The notes under the pieces were generated by a model, which saw only the letters and a list, made by a program, of their open reading frames with translations, was not told where the DNA came from and made no database searches. Shown piece by piece: positions 13,366 to 25,242 of a stretch of 64,000 nt of DNA. The stretch comes from Raphanus sativus (taxonomy: Eukaryota > Streptophyta > Magnoliopsida > Brassicales > Brassicaceae). Made by a program: the position numbers and the translations under genes. Every line of letters starts with the position of its first letter. Positions within the stretch are counted from its first letter, which is position 1. The stretch covers positions 15,833,792-15,897,791 of the forward strand of contig NC_079511.1 in assembly GCF_000801105.2 (NCBI RefSeq), read 5' to 3'.

Positions 13366-14519
13366 CTAGATTTTGATCCGCGCTTTCAAAGCGCGGGATT
13401 ATTTTTCTTGATAAATATATTAATCTACTTGTTTATCACTGATATGTATAGGTCCAAATTTGATTTCGGGTTCGGTTTCCAATTGCTTTTTTGGCTTTTA
13501 GTTCAATTATGTTGTGTTTTTTAATTTTTTCTTCAAAAATATGTAGAAATCGTTCGGCTATTATAAACATGAGTATATCATTATAATCATTTGCTATAAT
13601 AAAATTTGCTATTTGCCAAATGATACAATCGTGTCATATTTGCTCAAAAAATATAGAATTTTTAATAATTAATATCGCTGAATTTTAATATTTTACTCTT
13701 TATAAGTTATCAATATAATATAACTAAAATATATTTTAACTAATTTAGTTTTATGTAAAATATATTTCACTTAAATTTTGTTTAAGGTAATATTGTAAAG
13801 TATTTAGTAAAGAAAGAGAAAGAATATCGAGGAATATTCTACAATTTATTAGAAATTTTTGTAACTTTTCAAATCTCAGTTGACATAATACACAATATTT
13901 AGTTGAAAATCTCAACCAAATATATGACTTGTGGATTTTTCTGAAAAATGTAAATTGTATTATAGCATTCTATTTGTCTGTTTGTTTTCATGAATTTTTA
14001 TCAGTTGTAACAATTATTATTATATTCATCAAGTGGTGTATGCTAAATAACAAATAATTCTATAGCATCTTTCAAACTTATGCAAATCGTAAATGTTGAT
14101 ATCATTTTTACAGGTTTTGAATGGCATAAAAATGTCCAAAGTTTCTTGTAGTTTTCTGGTTCTACATTTTTATGAAGGTTACCTAAATTCTGGAAAACTC
14201 GTCTTTGAAACCTCATGGTTAAAATGACTGGAATAACGATATAGAATATTGAGATATCTAATAAATTTTTGTATTCAAAAAAATATTTAGACGATTGTAA
14301 ATTATAGTATATAATATGGGATTTTACTGAAAATGTTTCTATATGATTACTATACTACATAGTAAAGAGGAAGTTAGAAATGTACACATATACAAACGTT
14401 CAACTTCCCTTACTTGAAATCATTTATTACTCTTAGCTATATGATAAAGTGATAATATAGAAACATTACTTTCATATGCCTTTACGATTAATTAAAAACC
14501 AAAATGGCAGATATAGTAA

Positions 14520-14530
<11 letters not shown>

Positions 14531-14551
<21 letters not shown>

Positions 14552-15264
14552 TTTTGACGGCAAACGGCTATTCTATTACTCAGGCTTGAGGTGGTCTAGG
14601 TAACCAGACCGGAATAGAACAACCAATAAAATGTAACTTCCTATGGAAGGATCTAGCTGTCTTAGCTAAAAAATCTGAAATCTGATTACGCGCTCTAGGA
14701 ATATACGAAATCTTGAAGTCTGGAAAGCATATGAGCAGTGTCTCTATCCTCTCTAGTTCCGTAGCAAAACTTGGCCAAGCATGAGGTTCCTTGATCATAG
14801 CAATCAAGTCCTTGCAGTCTGTTCCAAAGTTCTGGCAAATTGAATGTTGAAGCATATTTTCCATCGCCCATCGCAGTGCTCCCACTTCTGAGTGCAGAGC
14901 TGATTCTCTTCTGGGGATGTTCTGTGATCCCATGAGTTTCGTGACTCCCCTGCTGTCCAACCAGACCCATCCACACCCACTAAATTGAGCCTGAGATGTC
15001 CATGATCCATCCAGCAAACAAATATTCCCCAAGCTTATGACTTGAGGTTCCTCTGCATTACTCTCCTGTACCACTGGTGGTATCGTTTCATTGGCATTAA
15101 ACCAAGCTTGACACTCACTCTCAGCATATCGAACTAGTTCCAGAGGATCTCTGTCTATGCCCCTAAAGAGTTTATCATTTCGAGCCTTCCAAATATACCA
15201 AATCAGCCAGGGATAAGGATCCCTGTCTTGATCTGGTTCAAATGTACCGTTCTTTTCCCAGAAC
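14531..15264 (-). mobile_element. 5'-truncated LINE, copy 1 (TSD TAAGATTTATAATT)
   Basis: The 3' end of an L1-type retrotransposon, 734 bp, flanked by a perfect 14-bp duplication (14517-14530 and 15265-15278), with a 25-nt poly(A) seen as T's at 14531-14555. It encodes the C-terminal ORF2 region: a segment including WYIWKARNDKLFRG, then an RNase-H-like (RVT_3) domain at 14580-15074. The acidic residues lie in LLDGSW, LHSEVGAL and GTDCKDL, and the ending is IPVWLPRPPQA. The frame is open, so insertion is recent. Reverse transcriptase and endonuclease are missing through 5' truncation at target-primed integration. Confidence 0.9.
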
Positions 15265-15278
15265 TAAGATTTATAATT

Positions 15279-15985
15279 AAGTGAGATATTTAAGGGAAAT
15301 AGATAGTTGGTTACAATAATTAACATTTTTTCATTTTAAATTATAAGTAAGGTTTAAGGCAGTGGTATGAAATAATAATTAGTGTGGAAAAGTTAGGGTT
15401 AAGTACAATTTGTATTTCATTTTTAATATTTTAGATTGTTTGGCGAAGATAATGGTTCAGCTATGCATATCCTACTCATACCTTGTGTCGTTTGTTAGGA
15501 TTCACCAAAATCAATCAGTTATGCTTCATCGGTAGAGACTGCGAGTTTGAAAACATCAGTGATGTAAATCATCTGTCTACAACCTGGATAAAGTTGAATT
15601 TAAAAGGAATTCAATAGATAATAATCAATAAAGAGAACAACAAGTATGAAACCTTAAATTCTTTTATCTGAAATATAATTATTTTTTTACCTTTTCTGGT
15701 TATGAATTAAGAAACACGAAGTTGAAAAAAGAACATGCACCGAAACTGCCAAGTGGTAGACAGTTTGTTTAGAAGGATATCAACATAAGGCAAAAGGAAA
15801 TCAATATTTAAGATGGGATAGAAAGGAAGAAGAATCGGGTAGGTATACATCTCAGAAGATTTTGTGTAAACAAATTAATTGGATTTGGTCGAAGGAACCC
15901 TAATCCCTTTCCCTCAAAGTGTTTGTTTTTGGTAGATGAACAATTGTTTATTTTTTCTTAATTTCTAGAAAATATGAGTTGTTGG
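15279..15985. other. Helitron B interior between LINE copies
   Basis: No reading frame or RNA gene could be supported here. Confidence 0.5.
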
Positions 15986-15990
15986 TAGAT

Positions 15991-16555
15991 TTTTTTTTTT
16001 TTGACGGCAAACGGCTATTCTATTACTCAGGCTTGAGGTGGTCTAGGTAACCAGACCGGAATAGAACAACCAATAAAATGTAACTTCCTATGGAAGGATC
16101 TAGCTGTCTTAGCTAAAAAATCTGAAATCTGATTACGCGCTCTAGGAATATACGAAATCTTGAAGTCTGGAAAGCATATGAGCAGTGTCTCTATCCTCTC
16201 TAGTTCCGTAGCAAAACTTGGCCAAGCATGAGGTTCCTTGATCATAGCAATCAAGTCCTTGCAGTCTGTTCCAAAGTTCTGGCAAATTGAATGTTGAAGC
16301 ATATTTTCCATCGCCCATCGCAGTGCTCCCACTTCTGAGTGCAGAGCTGATTCTCTTCTGGGGATGTTCTGTGATCCCATGAGTTTCGTGACTCCCCTGC
16401 TGTCCAACCAGACCCATCCACACCCACTAAATTGAGCCTGAGATGTCCATGATCCATCCAGCAAACAAATATTCCCCAAGCTTATGACTTGAGGTTCCTC
16501 TGCATTACTCTCCTGTACCACTGGTGGTATCGTTTCATTGGCATTAAACCAAGCT
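15991..16555 (-). mobile_element. 5'-truncated LINE, copy 2, identical to copy 1
   Basis: The sequence 16003-16555 appears identical to 14556-15108, at an offset of 1,447. All three minus-strand frames translate the same, including the 164-codon RNase-H frame 16027-16521. It is truncated about 155 bp earlier than copy 1 at its 5' side and has a shorter poly(A) (T's at 15991-16002). A short duplication TAGATT (15986-15991 and 16558-16563) is a weak target-site candidate. The different truncation point and flanks favour a second insertion from the same source over simple tandem duplication. Confidence 0.85.
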
Positions 16556-16557
16556 AT

Positions 16558-17690
16558 TAGATTAAAAGCTATTAGTTTTTCTTATATAGATTAAGCCCAA
16601 AATGTGTGAATAGTAGAGAAAATCACATCAATTTTGAATTATGTTGAGCCCATTATAAAAGTTATGGACCGTATTATGATTAAAAAGTTCAAAAAAGTTT
16701 TCTACATAAATACAATGCATAATCTAAGTACTTTTTAATGTTGTACGTATTACGTATGCATATAGTTTGAATATTATATATGATATATGTTCCCTATTTC
16801 TGTAAGATACAAACTATTGCGAAAATTCTATTTATTATATACTTTTATATTTAATTATAATTCACACTATATTAGTTTTATTACGTGATAAAAACATCAT
16901 GCAAACCATGATTTACTACTTTGATTTATAGTTTTACACGTATTTAACATTTACACAACATATTAAACATTTTGTATCCACTATTTTTATGCAAAATATC
17001 TACAAAATGTTAAATACATATTAATTACTTTTCAAATAAAAAATAAGCAAAATAACATGACAAATAAGAAAAAAATCTAAAATCATGAAAATATGATAAA
17101 TAAACAAAATAATCTAAAATCATGAGAAATATGACAAATAAAAAAATCACTAGAATCATGGAGAACATGAAAAATTATAAAAATCACTTCTTAAAATAAT
17201 AGTATAGATTTTTACTTTAGGTATGTATTTATTCTTAGTTGAGCCAAAATTTTACCAATATTAATAGAATAATATAAACAAGAATTACAGCACGAACTAT
17301 AACATAAAGTACACCAAAGATTATTTTTATAAAAAATACGTATATTTATTAAAAGAATTTTTAAAACGAACTTATAAATATCTCTTTAAGTAGAAAACCC
17401 AACAAAATCGAGAAACTTTCCTTTGTTGTAGTAGTCTTACAAGTCATAAGATCGAATACAAAAATTTTAGAATTTCTTCTTTTTTTTGTTTTCACTTACC
17501 TTACAAGCTATGAAACCATGCTAAGAATATGACTCCAAGTGACATCCCTAATACATGGATTAAACTCGCCTACTTATACCTAACAGCAATCGGCAAACCC
17601 TGACCTTCCGAAAGATATTCTCAAATCTTTATAAAATGGAATGTTTCCTAATTTTTTAAAAATCTTCCTTAATGAGATTTCTCTTCTCCA
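16558..17690. other. AT-rich DNA, end of Helitron B and beyond
   Basis: Contains the presumed Helitron B 5' end at 17208; otherwise nothing recognisable. Confidence 0.45.
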
Positions 17691-17905
17691 AAGTAAATCT
17701 CCAACTTCTTAGTCTCCAAGTAATCTTCAATCGGCTCCATTTCAGCTCTAGATCCAGTTTTCAACTCAACCTCTCAACTACATCTCGATCATCCTATGAT
17801 GCATACTAGTTGTAGAATATCCTGATATACTTGCAACTGGTTCAAACTATTCTTCAGATCTTTGCATCTTCAATATCTCGTTTTTAGATTTGCATTCTCC
17901 TCAAG
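17690..17905 (-). repeat. Dispersed repeat, copy 1 (partner near 36655-36835)
   Basis: About 200 bp clearly related, in the same orientation, to 36655-36835; shared blocks include ACATCTCGATCATCCTA-like and CAACTGGTTCAAA-like segments in the same order. On the minus strand short open pieces such as MIVMKEHMHVLEENANLKT look like a coiled-coil exon. This may be a gene fragment carried by a transposon. The source gene is not recognised. Confidence 0.55.
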
Positions 17906-18139
17906 TACATGCATATGTTCCTTCATAACAATCATATATCTTGACACAACACGTAAAAGAAATATGTGCATTCGAAAGATAAATATTTATTCGATACATA
18001 CATGTCTAAAGTGAGAGAGAAATACATAGCAAAAACAAACATAAGTTCTTTTCTCTCTCACTCCTTCAGAAACTTATGCCTACAACATAAACAGAGAGAA
18101 TAAAAAGTTAAAACATGAAAGATCTTTAACATGTAGGAA

Positions 18140-18760
18140 TCAGAAAGAAGACTTATTTGGATCCACCATATGTGCAATCTGGCCCACAACAGCCGTCATA
18201 GTCTCCATCACAGTTGTAATGTGAAGAATGAGTTTCCTATGGGTAATGATTAATTGTTTCTAAGTGGATGATTTGGAACTTCATTGCTGCAACCGGATCA
18301 CCTTTTGGTGGCACATAGAGTACTTCTGATGGATATAGTGCTCCAAGAGCTGTTGAGGTTTTCAGAAAAGATGAGTTTGATGATGGAGCTGACTTTGATG
18401 TCGACTTGGTTTTCTTCTTACCCTCCTTCTCAGACGCTTTCTTCTTGAGTAGATACTCTTGCCAAGTCGAGCATCATTCTTGTACTGAACAAGGGGAACC
18501 AACCTCTCTTTTTTCATCCTCTTCAGATGATACTGACTTTGAAGAATGGCAAAGATGATTCGAGGAAACACCAACCAATGTGTGTCCTCTTTTTCTGCTT
18601 TCCTTTTGAAGCACACCAACATTCAGAACCTGACATTTGGCCATCCCTCCCACATCAACTCAAATTCCATTTCACATCATGTAGATCAGTTGAGCCCTTT
18701 CAACTGATACATGGTTATTTTGAGAGGAAGGAAGAACATTTTACACTACAATGGTGACAA
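18140..18760 (-). pseudogene. Unidentified broken gene fragment
   Basis: The minus strand has a run of coding-like sequence with a lysine/serine-rich stretch (KKKASEKEGKKKTKSTSKSA) followed by TALGALYPSEVLYVPPKGDP and then stops. Frames are interrupted by at least two stops, and no conserved domain is recognisable. It sits just left of a solo LTR; the flank right of that LTR (20247-20462) may continue the same locus. I cannot name a function. Confidence 0.35.
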
Positions 18761-18831
18761 GATCTGCTTTGCATGGTGACATAGATCATGTTATCAAACA
18801 TTACATATTAAGGATTCTTTCTGTCATGAAG

Positions 18832-20246
18832 GGATATACCATTGATTTTACCCACTTTTAGCGATGTTATATAATGTGTTTAGGATATATTTACTATGAT
18901 TTGGAGTTCTTTTAGAGTATTTACAGGTTCATGTACATTTTGGAGAACTTTGGTGATTATGAAGCTTTTTGAGGTACAGAACTGCACATATGTGTCAGAT
19001 GTTTAGCTTGGGATGGAGACCTTCCCACCCACCGTTATATTGATCCCATATTTTTGCACAAGATATATCTATGGGTTAGTTTTCCAATTACACCATTTTG
19101 AGTTCAATCGACATCCTATAGCATAAGTTATACCCGTTTTACTGAAGAGTGTTTCGTCTGCCTCGCGAGATGAAGTTGTCGAGGAGATGAAGGAACGTCG
19201 ATCGAAGGTGTACCCTTGGTGTCGATCGACGGTGATTCCAGAACAAAAGCCGAGTATATTTTAAGACCAACTTAAACCCAGAAGCCACCACAAATTACCA
19301 GAATACCCTTGGATGACCTGAAACCCTATTTATATGTTTTCTAAACCATTGTTTAGGCTATGCTTTATATTCTATTGTTTTAGGTTTTATTGTAAGTTAG
19401 GAGAGAAGAGAGGAACTCATTCAGAGTTCTCTTGGAACTTCTTTTGTTTTTATAATTATTCTATTGCAATTTCATATATATTCATCTATGATTTCTATGA
19501 CAAATATCATGCTTGAGTAGATTCACCTATTAGGTTTAGGGTTTTTCTAGGGTTTTGAATGAACTTCTGAATATGGGATTGTCAGGTTGTTTATAGATCT
19601 CTACACCAGGGTGGCTTGTAATACTAGGATCTAGAGTAGTTAGAAAAGTACGAGAGTGTGACTGATTACTTAAACCTAGAATCATAGGACAATTGAAAGG
19701 CATGAGAGTGCAATCAATTAACGGAACCCGACTCCAGCTGGATTTAGTACTTAGGCGCATACGAGATTTGGTCTAGGAATTTAGTTGAACATAATCGATC
19801 AGATCAATAAAGCTTGTCTGAGGCAGCGTCGATTGACGCTCAAGCCATAGCATCGATCAACGCTCATCCCTTGTTCACATGCGAGAGCTGGAATGAAGAC
19901 TTAGTCAATAGATTAGACTCACAATGATATCTGGTTGTGTTTTGCATTAGATATCGAGTTCTAGAATCAATCCTTAGCTTCTATAGATTAGAGGTCTTAT
20001 AACATAAATGAAACCCTAAGTCTAGCAATCAATCTTCCATCAAACAAATCTTAATCTCTTTAGAACAACTACCTTGTTCAACTACTTTACTTTATTTACT
20101 GTTTTAACTCTTATTTGCTTAGCTTAATCGTGATTGCTTGAGTCAATTGTGTGCCCACGCTCCTTGTTGATTTGATCCCCAAGTACTACAACTGAACCTC
20201 TTATTTGAGAGAGTAAAGTTTCTTTAGGGTTCATTTGAGCATATCA
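18832..20246 (+). mobile_element. Solo LTR of an Athila-like Gypsy family, plus orientation
   Basis: About 1.4 kb alignable, as the reverse complement, with the LTRs of the element at 20463-34893. It starts near GGATATACCATTGATTTTA and ends ACTCTCTC-like blocks followed by GAGCATATCA. It carries two TCGATCGA motifs (19198, 19219) and two decayed ones near 19830-19855. No internal region adjoins it. Flanks TGAAG (18827-18831) and GGAAG (20247-20251) are an imperfect duplication candidate. It is diverged from the neighbouring element, so it is another family member. Confidence 0.7.
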
Positions 20247-20462
20247 GGAAGTCTACTAGGTCATCCCTGGTAAATGGATCAATTTTTTCCTCTGCTTCTA
20301 CTTCCTCATCAATCAGCGGATCCAGATTAAGTTAGAAGTTAATCTCAGCGGCTAGAATTCAAAGGTGAAGTGGCAAACAAAAATATATACTCTTTCTTTG
20401 GAGCCATCTAATAATTTACTTGGCAATCCCGCACAAAATTCCTTATCACTTCAGGAATTTAC
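20247..20462. other. Short spacer between solo LTR and Gypsy element
   Basis: 216 bp ending in the target duplication TTTAC (20458-20462). No gene is seen. Confidence 0.5.
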
Positions 20463-21798
20463 TGATAGTGCTCAAATTACCCAGTAGATTACTCTCTCAA
20501 ATAAGAGGTACAACTGTAGTACTTAGGGATCGAATCACGAGGAGCTGGGGAACCAATTAAATATAATCTACTAATCAATCCTAGGTGAAGTTGGTTTTAA
20601 TGATAGAAATGTAAATAGCAATTTCTAAAATGAGCAAGGTAATTGCTCTAATTAACAATATGATGGATTGTTTAAATGTGATAAAGAGTGCTAGACTTGG
20701 GGCTTTTATTCAGGAATGGAGATTATAATGTCTATAAATGCCTAACAAGTTGCTTGCATGATATATTAGAACTCAGTCGCTTAATCTCAGTGATGTCTCA
20801 CTGGTTAAATAATCTAGATCTCTGGCCTCAACTGTCGTATGTTGACACAGAAAAAGAGTCGATCGATAATCCTTTAGGGATATCGATCGATACACCTTTC
20901 GCTCGGCGATCGATTCACCTGTTGGGATATCGATCGACGGCTTCTAGATATGCCTAGGCGCGAGCCGATAATGAACACTAGATCTCAAGGAGGGCGGTTA
21001 GCTCTTCTCCAGAAGATACTAGTTCAAATAGATAATTCAAGATTATCAGAGATCCTAGTGATCTATATTCTAGTTAGCTACTCTAGAACAAGCTTAGGGT
21101 GCAATCTATTTGATGAATATCACAACTTAGCAATTATAGTTCGGGGCTAATCCCACAAACCTATTTAAACCCTAGATCTAACAAGTAGACTACTCAGACA
21201 TAGCTAAGCAATTCATGACAATAGATAGATGAAAGAATTGCATAGATAGAATAGAGTAGAAATACAAAAGGAGAATAGAAATCTCTCCAATCTATCAAAA
21301 TAAATAAAACTCTAGTCTCTCTCTCACACTCTCTGCTTTGTGGTAACTTAGACTTTTTCAAAGCTTGCCGTCAAAAACACTTAGCAGGAATATTTAAGCA
21401 TTTCCATTAGGTTAAAAACTTGTCAGGGGCAATCTCGTAATTTGGTGAAGTTTTGGTGAAGTAGTCGGCTAAACCATTTCATCCTCGATATTGATCGACA
21501 ACACTGATGTGTATCGATCGATTATAATCTTCTAGTACGCGGATCTTCTCAGCTACATCGATCGACAACTCTAGATGAGTATCGATCGATTATTATCGCA
21601 ATGTTGACTTCCGACTTGGTCTTGAAAGGTCAATTCGGGTATATCATCTCTTGTACTCCAAAATGCTCCAAAAACATCACTTTCTCACAAAATGCTCCTG
21701 AACCTGAAAACATACCTAACATGCTAGAAAACAGATTAAATATATACTAAAACACTAGTATACCATGGTTAAAAAGGGGTAAAATCCATGGTATATCA
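20463..21798 (-). repeat. Gypsy 3' LTR, intact (1,336 bp)
   Basis: Begins TGATAGTGCTC and ends CCATGGTATATCA. It contains six TCGATCGA palindromes, in two clusters (about 20860-20935 and 21510-21585). It provides the uninterrupted reference for the Helitron and solo-LTR events in the other LTR. Confidence 0.85.
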
Positions 21799-21812
21799 AC
21801 TCCCCCAGACTT
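21799..21812 (-). other. Polypurine tract of the Gypsy element
   Basis: The minus strand reads TCTGGGGGAGT directly before the 3' LTR. Confidence 0.8.
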
Positions 21813-23285
21813 ACTCATTTGCTTGTCCTCAAGCAAAAACAGTAATCTTTGGAAAAGGTTTGAAAACAGTAGGACTCAAAGATTCAAAATATTGAAGTCA
21901 TCACTCTATGGGTATGCAATCCATATCTAAACATCCTAATCACAGAAGTTCATTATGTCTTATCCTAGCTTAGCAACCAAATTCATCTAGTCAACAACTT
22001 AGCAAATCTCATCTGACATTCCCCTATACTAAGCTAATTTCTTAACATAAAATAAAAGTGCAGGCTTTACCTTGGGAGTATCGATCAAAGGACACATGGA
22101 TTCAACTCAAACAAGTATCTGAACACACAGGTAGTCTTCTCTGATCCCTTTCTCCCCTCATCTCTCTTCTCTGAATCTCTTATTAGTTTCAATTTCAATA
22201 GGTTTCGATGCCACAAAGGTCATCTAGTCCATCTCATTGACATTTGCATTGTAACTCATACATTTTGATAAAGTGTAGCGAATTATGGGGTCTCTGGTAA
22301 TTTACCTATCCCTCGTTTCCACAAGGTGTGATCATCCTTGAGATTTAGAATACTGGGGTCGCAGAAGACACTACTACCCCTCTGCCTCTCAAAAAATCAT
22401 TTCAATCTTTTATAACATAAACTTAGATCTCTTAGATGCCGAAGAGAGAGAAGGAAGGGAACCAGAAACACACAGACTTTTTACCTTCCAGAGTTGTAGG
22501 AGGATTCCGATCCAGTGATTTCCAAACCCCAAGACAAGCAAATAAGTCAGTATTAGTGTTGGAGGTCAGCTTTGGTTCCTTCAAACAATCTTAACTAGTG
22601 TATATAGATGACAGGTTGATCCACTTTAGCATCTTTAGTACTATCTGCAATCAGTAAATCTAGAATGGTGCTAAAGAGTGGTCAGACAATCAAATATAAA
22701 TCTATATCAATGTCCTTATTTAATACTTATGCTAAAAATAATTTTGAAAAACATTTTAAATAAAAACCAAATTAAAACCACATATTAGTAAACTCCCCCC
22801 AGATTTAAATTACACTGTCCCAGTGTAACACAGCCGGAGTGAGATAAATAAAATAAATCGTAATAAATAAATAAATAAATATAACAAGATAGAACGATTT
22901 AACCTGACCGACAAGGTGTCGATCGATTCGTAGTGGTCTACGTCAATCGTTAGTAATGGTCGTGTGGTGTCGAGCGATATGAATGGTACGTTTTGGTCGA
23001 TGAAATCATCATTCTACTCGGATCTTATAGAATTGCAAAAATAAATCCAAAAAATAAAAGTAAAAATGAAAAATAAAATAATAAAAGAAAAGAAAAAGAA
23101 AACCTAATAGGGGTTGCCTCACACTCAGCGCTTTGTTATAGTCATTTAGCTTGACTTTGGTAGGTGTAACTTATGGGGTGCAGAATCTGCTGATTATTGG
23201 ACAACAATCATCAATTTTGTGTCTCCTACTGTTGAACCATGTGGCAGCGAAGCTTCTTGTGGCATCATCTGACCTTAGTTGTTTC
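21813..23285 (-). other. 3' untranslated region of the Gypsy element
   Basis: About 1.5 kb between the accessory frame and the PPT. The minus strand has no long frame. It includes an A-rich stretch near 23030-23105 and one TCGATCGA motif at 22917. Small plus-strand frames at 23151-23600 are shadows of the accessory gene. Confidence 0.6.
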
Positions 23286-25165
23286 TTATCTATCTTGAGG
23301 ACTGTCTTGAAGCTTCCTCAAAGAATTCTCAATGTATTCGATGTTGCCAACCTTCTTGTCGATGGTCTGGAAGTTGTATACGGACAACTCCCTCAGCTCA
23401 TTCTGTAATGCATCAATCTTGTCATGAATTAACTGATCTCGGTCTGCCAAAGACTCGGTGTCAATCGATGCTACTAGATGCGTGTCGGTCGTTTCGCTCG
23501 GAGTTCTGTCGGTTGATCCAGTGTCAACTGTGTCGATCGATGCTGGATGATGGCTTTGGTACTGCAGAAAACGTATGTCGCTCTTCATCTGGCGAGTAGT
23601 TCTGCAGAGGCTGTTCACTCGTTCGTTGACAGTGTCGTCAATGTCATCACTTCTCCCATTAAGTCTATCTTCCATCGCATTCATAGCTTCATACAGCTCG
23701 TGTTTGATCTGATCAACCTCTACTGTAGTGCATGCTCTCTTCGCTGGTGGTGGCTCGATGTCGATCGATATTGGTCTAGGCCTGTCGATCGATGTTGCGT
23801 TTCTGTCACGAAAACCAAGATGATCTTGAACTATGCTCATGTCTTGTTGTAGCTCGTTCAGCTGATGTGACAGTGAATCCTGGTATCGCATGATAGGTGA
23901 ACTGAAATGATCATGCTTCTCTTCGTATGCTTTCATCCTATCTTCCAGTGCTGCGAACCTCGTGTCGATCGACGGTGAAGACTGTGTGTCGATCGATGGT
24001 AAAGTAGCATTCTAAGCCTGATCTTTCTTGCGAATTGATGCTAGCTCTTTCTGTAGAAGATCGATCCTCTTACTTAACCATTCGACATTGTTGCTGAGAG
24101 GACTGTAGACGTCTCCAATCCGAGTATTGATGTAAGCAATCTCCCATTCATCTCTCTTAGGTGATGAACATTCTTGTCGGTTCTTGGATGTAGTCTTGCC
24201 GATGTCGATCGATGGTACAGGTACCGTGTCGATCGATGCTGGTGGCGTAGCTTCCTTCTCTAGCATAATTAATATGTTGCCAAGCTCCATTCTTATCTCA
24301 GCCATATCACTTTGGAGATCCTTGTAGCTGATATGCAAAGGCTGGAAAGTGTCTTCCACCAATGTGCGCATGTCTGCCTCAAGGTGTGCCTGAGCTCTCC
24401 ATACATTAGTCACCATATCATCTATATCCTCTCTACTGTAGGGTACTGGTGGTGGTCTGTATGCATGGTAAGGGCGTATGTGTTCTGGAAGGCGTAAGCA
24501 ACCTTTGTGAAAAAGGGATGCTCTTTCCAGAATTCTCCTTATATTCTCCTTGGTAACAGGGATGATTTCACCATCAACTCCTCTAGCATGTCCAAACTCA
24601 TCTCTGTGGACATCATATTCATCATTTGCTTCCCATTTGAATCTCCTGGATCCATCAGGATTAAAGGCACGTCGTCCAAACTCCAAACGTCTGTCGGGCG
24701 ATCTGACTCTTGCTATGTCGATCGATCTGGAATACTCGCCGTCGATCGATGGTATGAAACGATGTCGATCGATGGTGAACTCCTGGGTTGACCGAAGCTC
24801 TGAGGAACTGTATCCTCTCTCATGGTGACGTGGTGGTTGTCCTGGACGTGAGCTAGGATGTTTGGATGGCTATGTTGCTGTGTGAACAGGTTTTCTGGTC
24901 CATTAGCAACCTGGAGGATGTCTGCTATGTCTTCTCTGGTTATGTGCACAACTCTTCCATCCATTGCTCTTGCATAGCCATTTATGTCCCTGAAAATACC
25001 AAATTCATCAGGGGTTAGTGAAACGTTCATGATATCATAAGGTTCATGAAATCGAGATTGAGCTCTGTTGGTGGCGTCGATCGATGGTAAGGTGGTGGTG
25101 GCGATCGACGGTGATCATCTAGCTGCTTGGTTGGATTGATTGTTCATGGTGTTACAGTATTCCAT
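23286..25165 (-). pseudogene. Accessory coiled-coil ORF of the Gypsy element, broken
   Basis: Read from the ATG at 25165, this would be a protein of roughly 620 residues, now interrupted by TGA shortly after the start (after NNQSNQAAR), a one-base shift near 24720 and TAG after KKDQA at about 24012. It contains two copies of a module: DEFGIFRDINGYARAMDGR followed by ITREDIADIL, and DEFGHARGVDGE followed by VTKENIRRIL. Long helical, charged coiled-coil segments (e.g. QLNELQQDMSIVQ) and several Ser-Ile-Asp motifs follow. It occupies the 3' position used by env-like genes in Athila elements, but shows no signal peptide or membrane segment. The function is unknown. Confidence 0.7.
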
Positions 25166-25242
25166 TGTTGAGTTTCTGAATGCTTGAAGCTGCTCGGTAT
25201 AAGTTGTTGAGGTTTGAATTTTCGTGGCTGGTGTTGTCAACC

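Larger units (their letters stand above)
13366..17208 (-). mobile_element. Helitron B, non-autonomous (minus orientation)
   Basis: The minus strand ends with a 9-bp-stem hairpin (CCGCGCTTT paired with AAAGCGCGG) followed by ATCAAAATCTAG; CTAG is 13366-13369, preceded by A. The proposed 5' end, TC of TCTATACTATTATTTTAAG on the minus strand, is at 17208 and is followed by T on the plus strand. The pairing of these two ends is inferred; a second weaker TC-type start lies near 16575, so the element could be composite. No transposase is encoded. Two LINE ends were inserted later. Confidence 0.6.

Noticed and set aside
16555..16600. Helitron 5' end at TCTATATAAGAAAAAC (minus strand)
   Set aside because: A plausible TC start, but weaker than the one at 17208; kept only as an alternative boundary for Helitron B.
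24507..24828. Plus-strand frames with Val-Asp-Arg / Ser-Ile-Asp patterns
   Set aside because: They are antisense shadows of the Gypsy accessory frame; TCGATCGA is a palindrome, so both strands show similar tripeptides.
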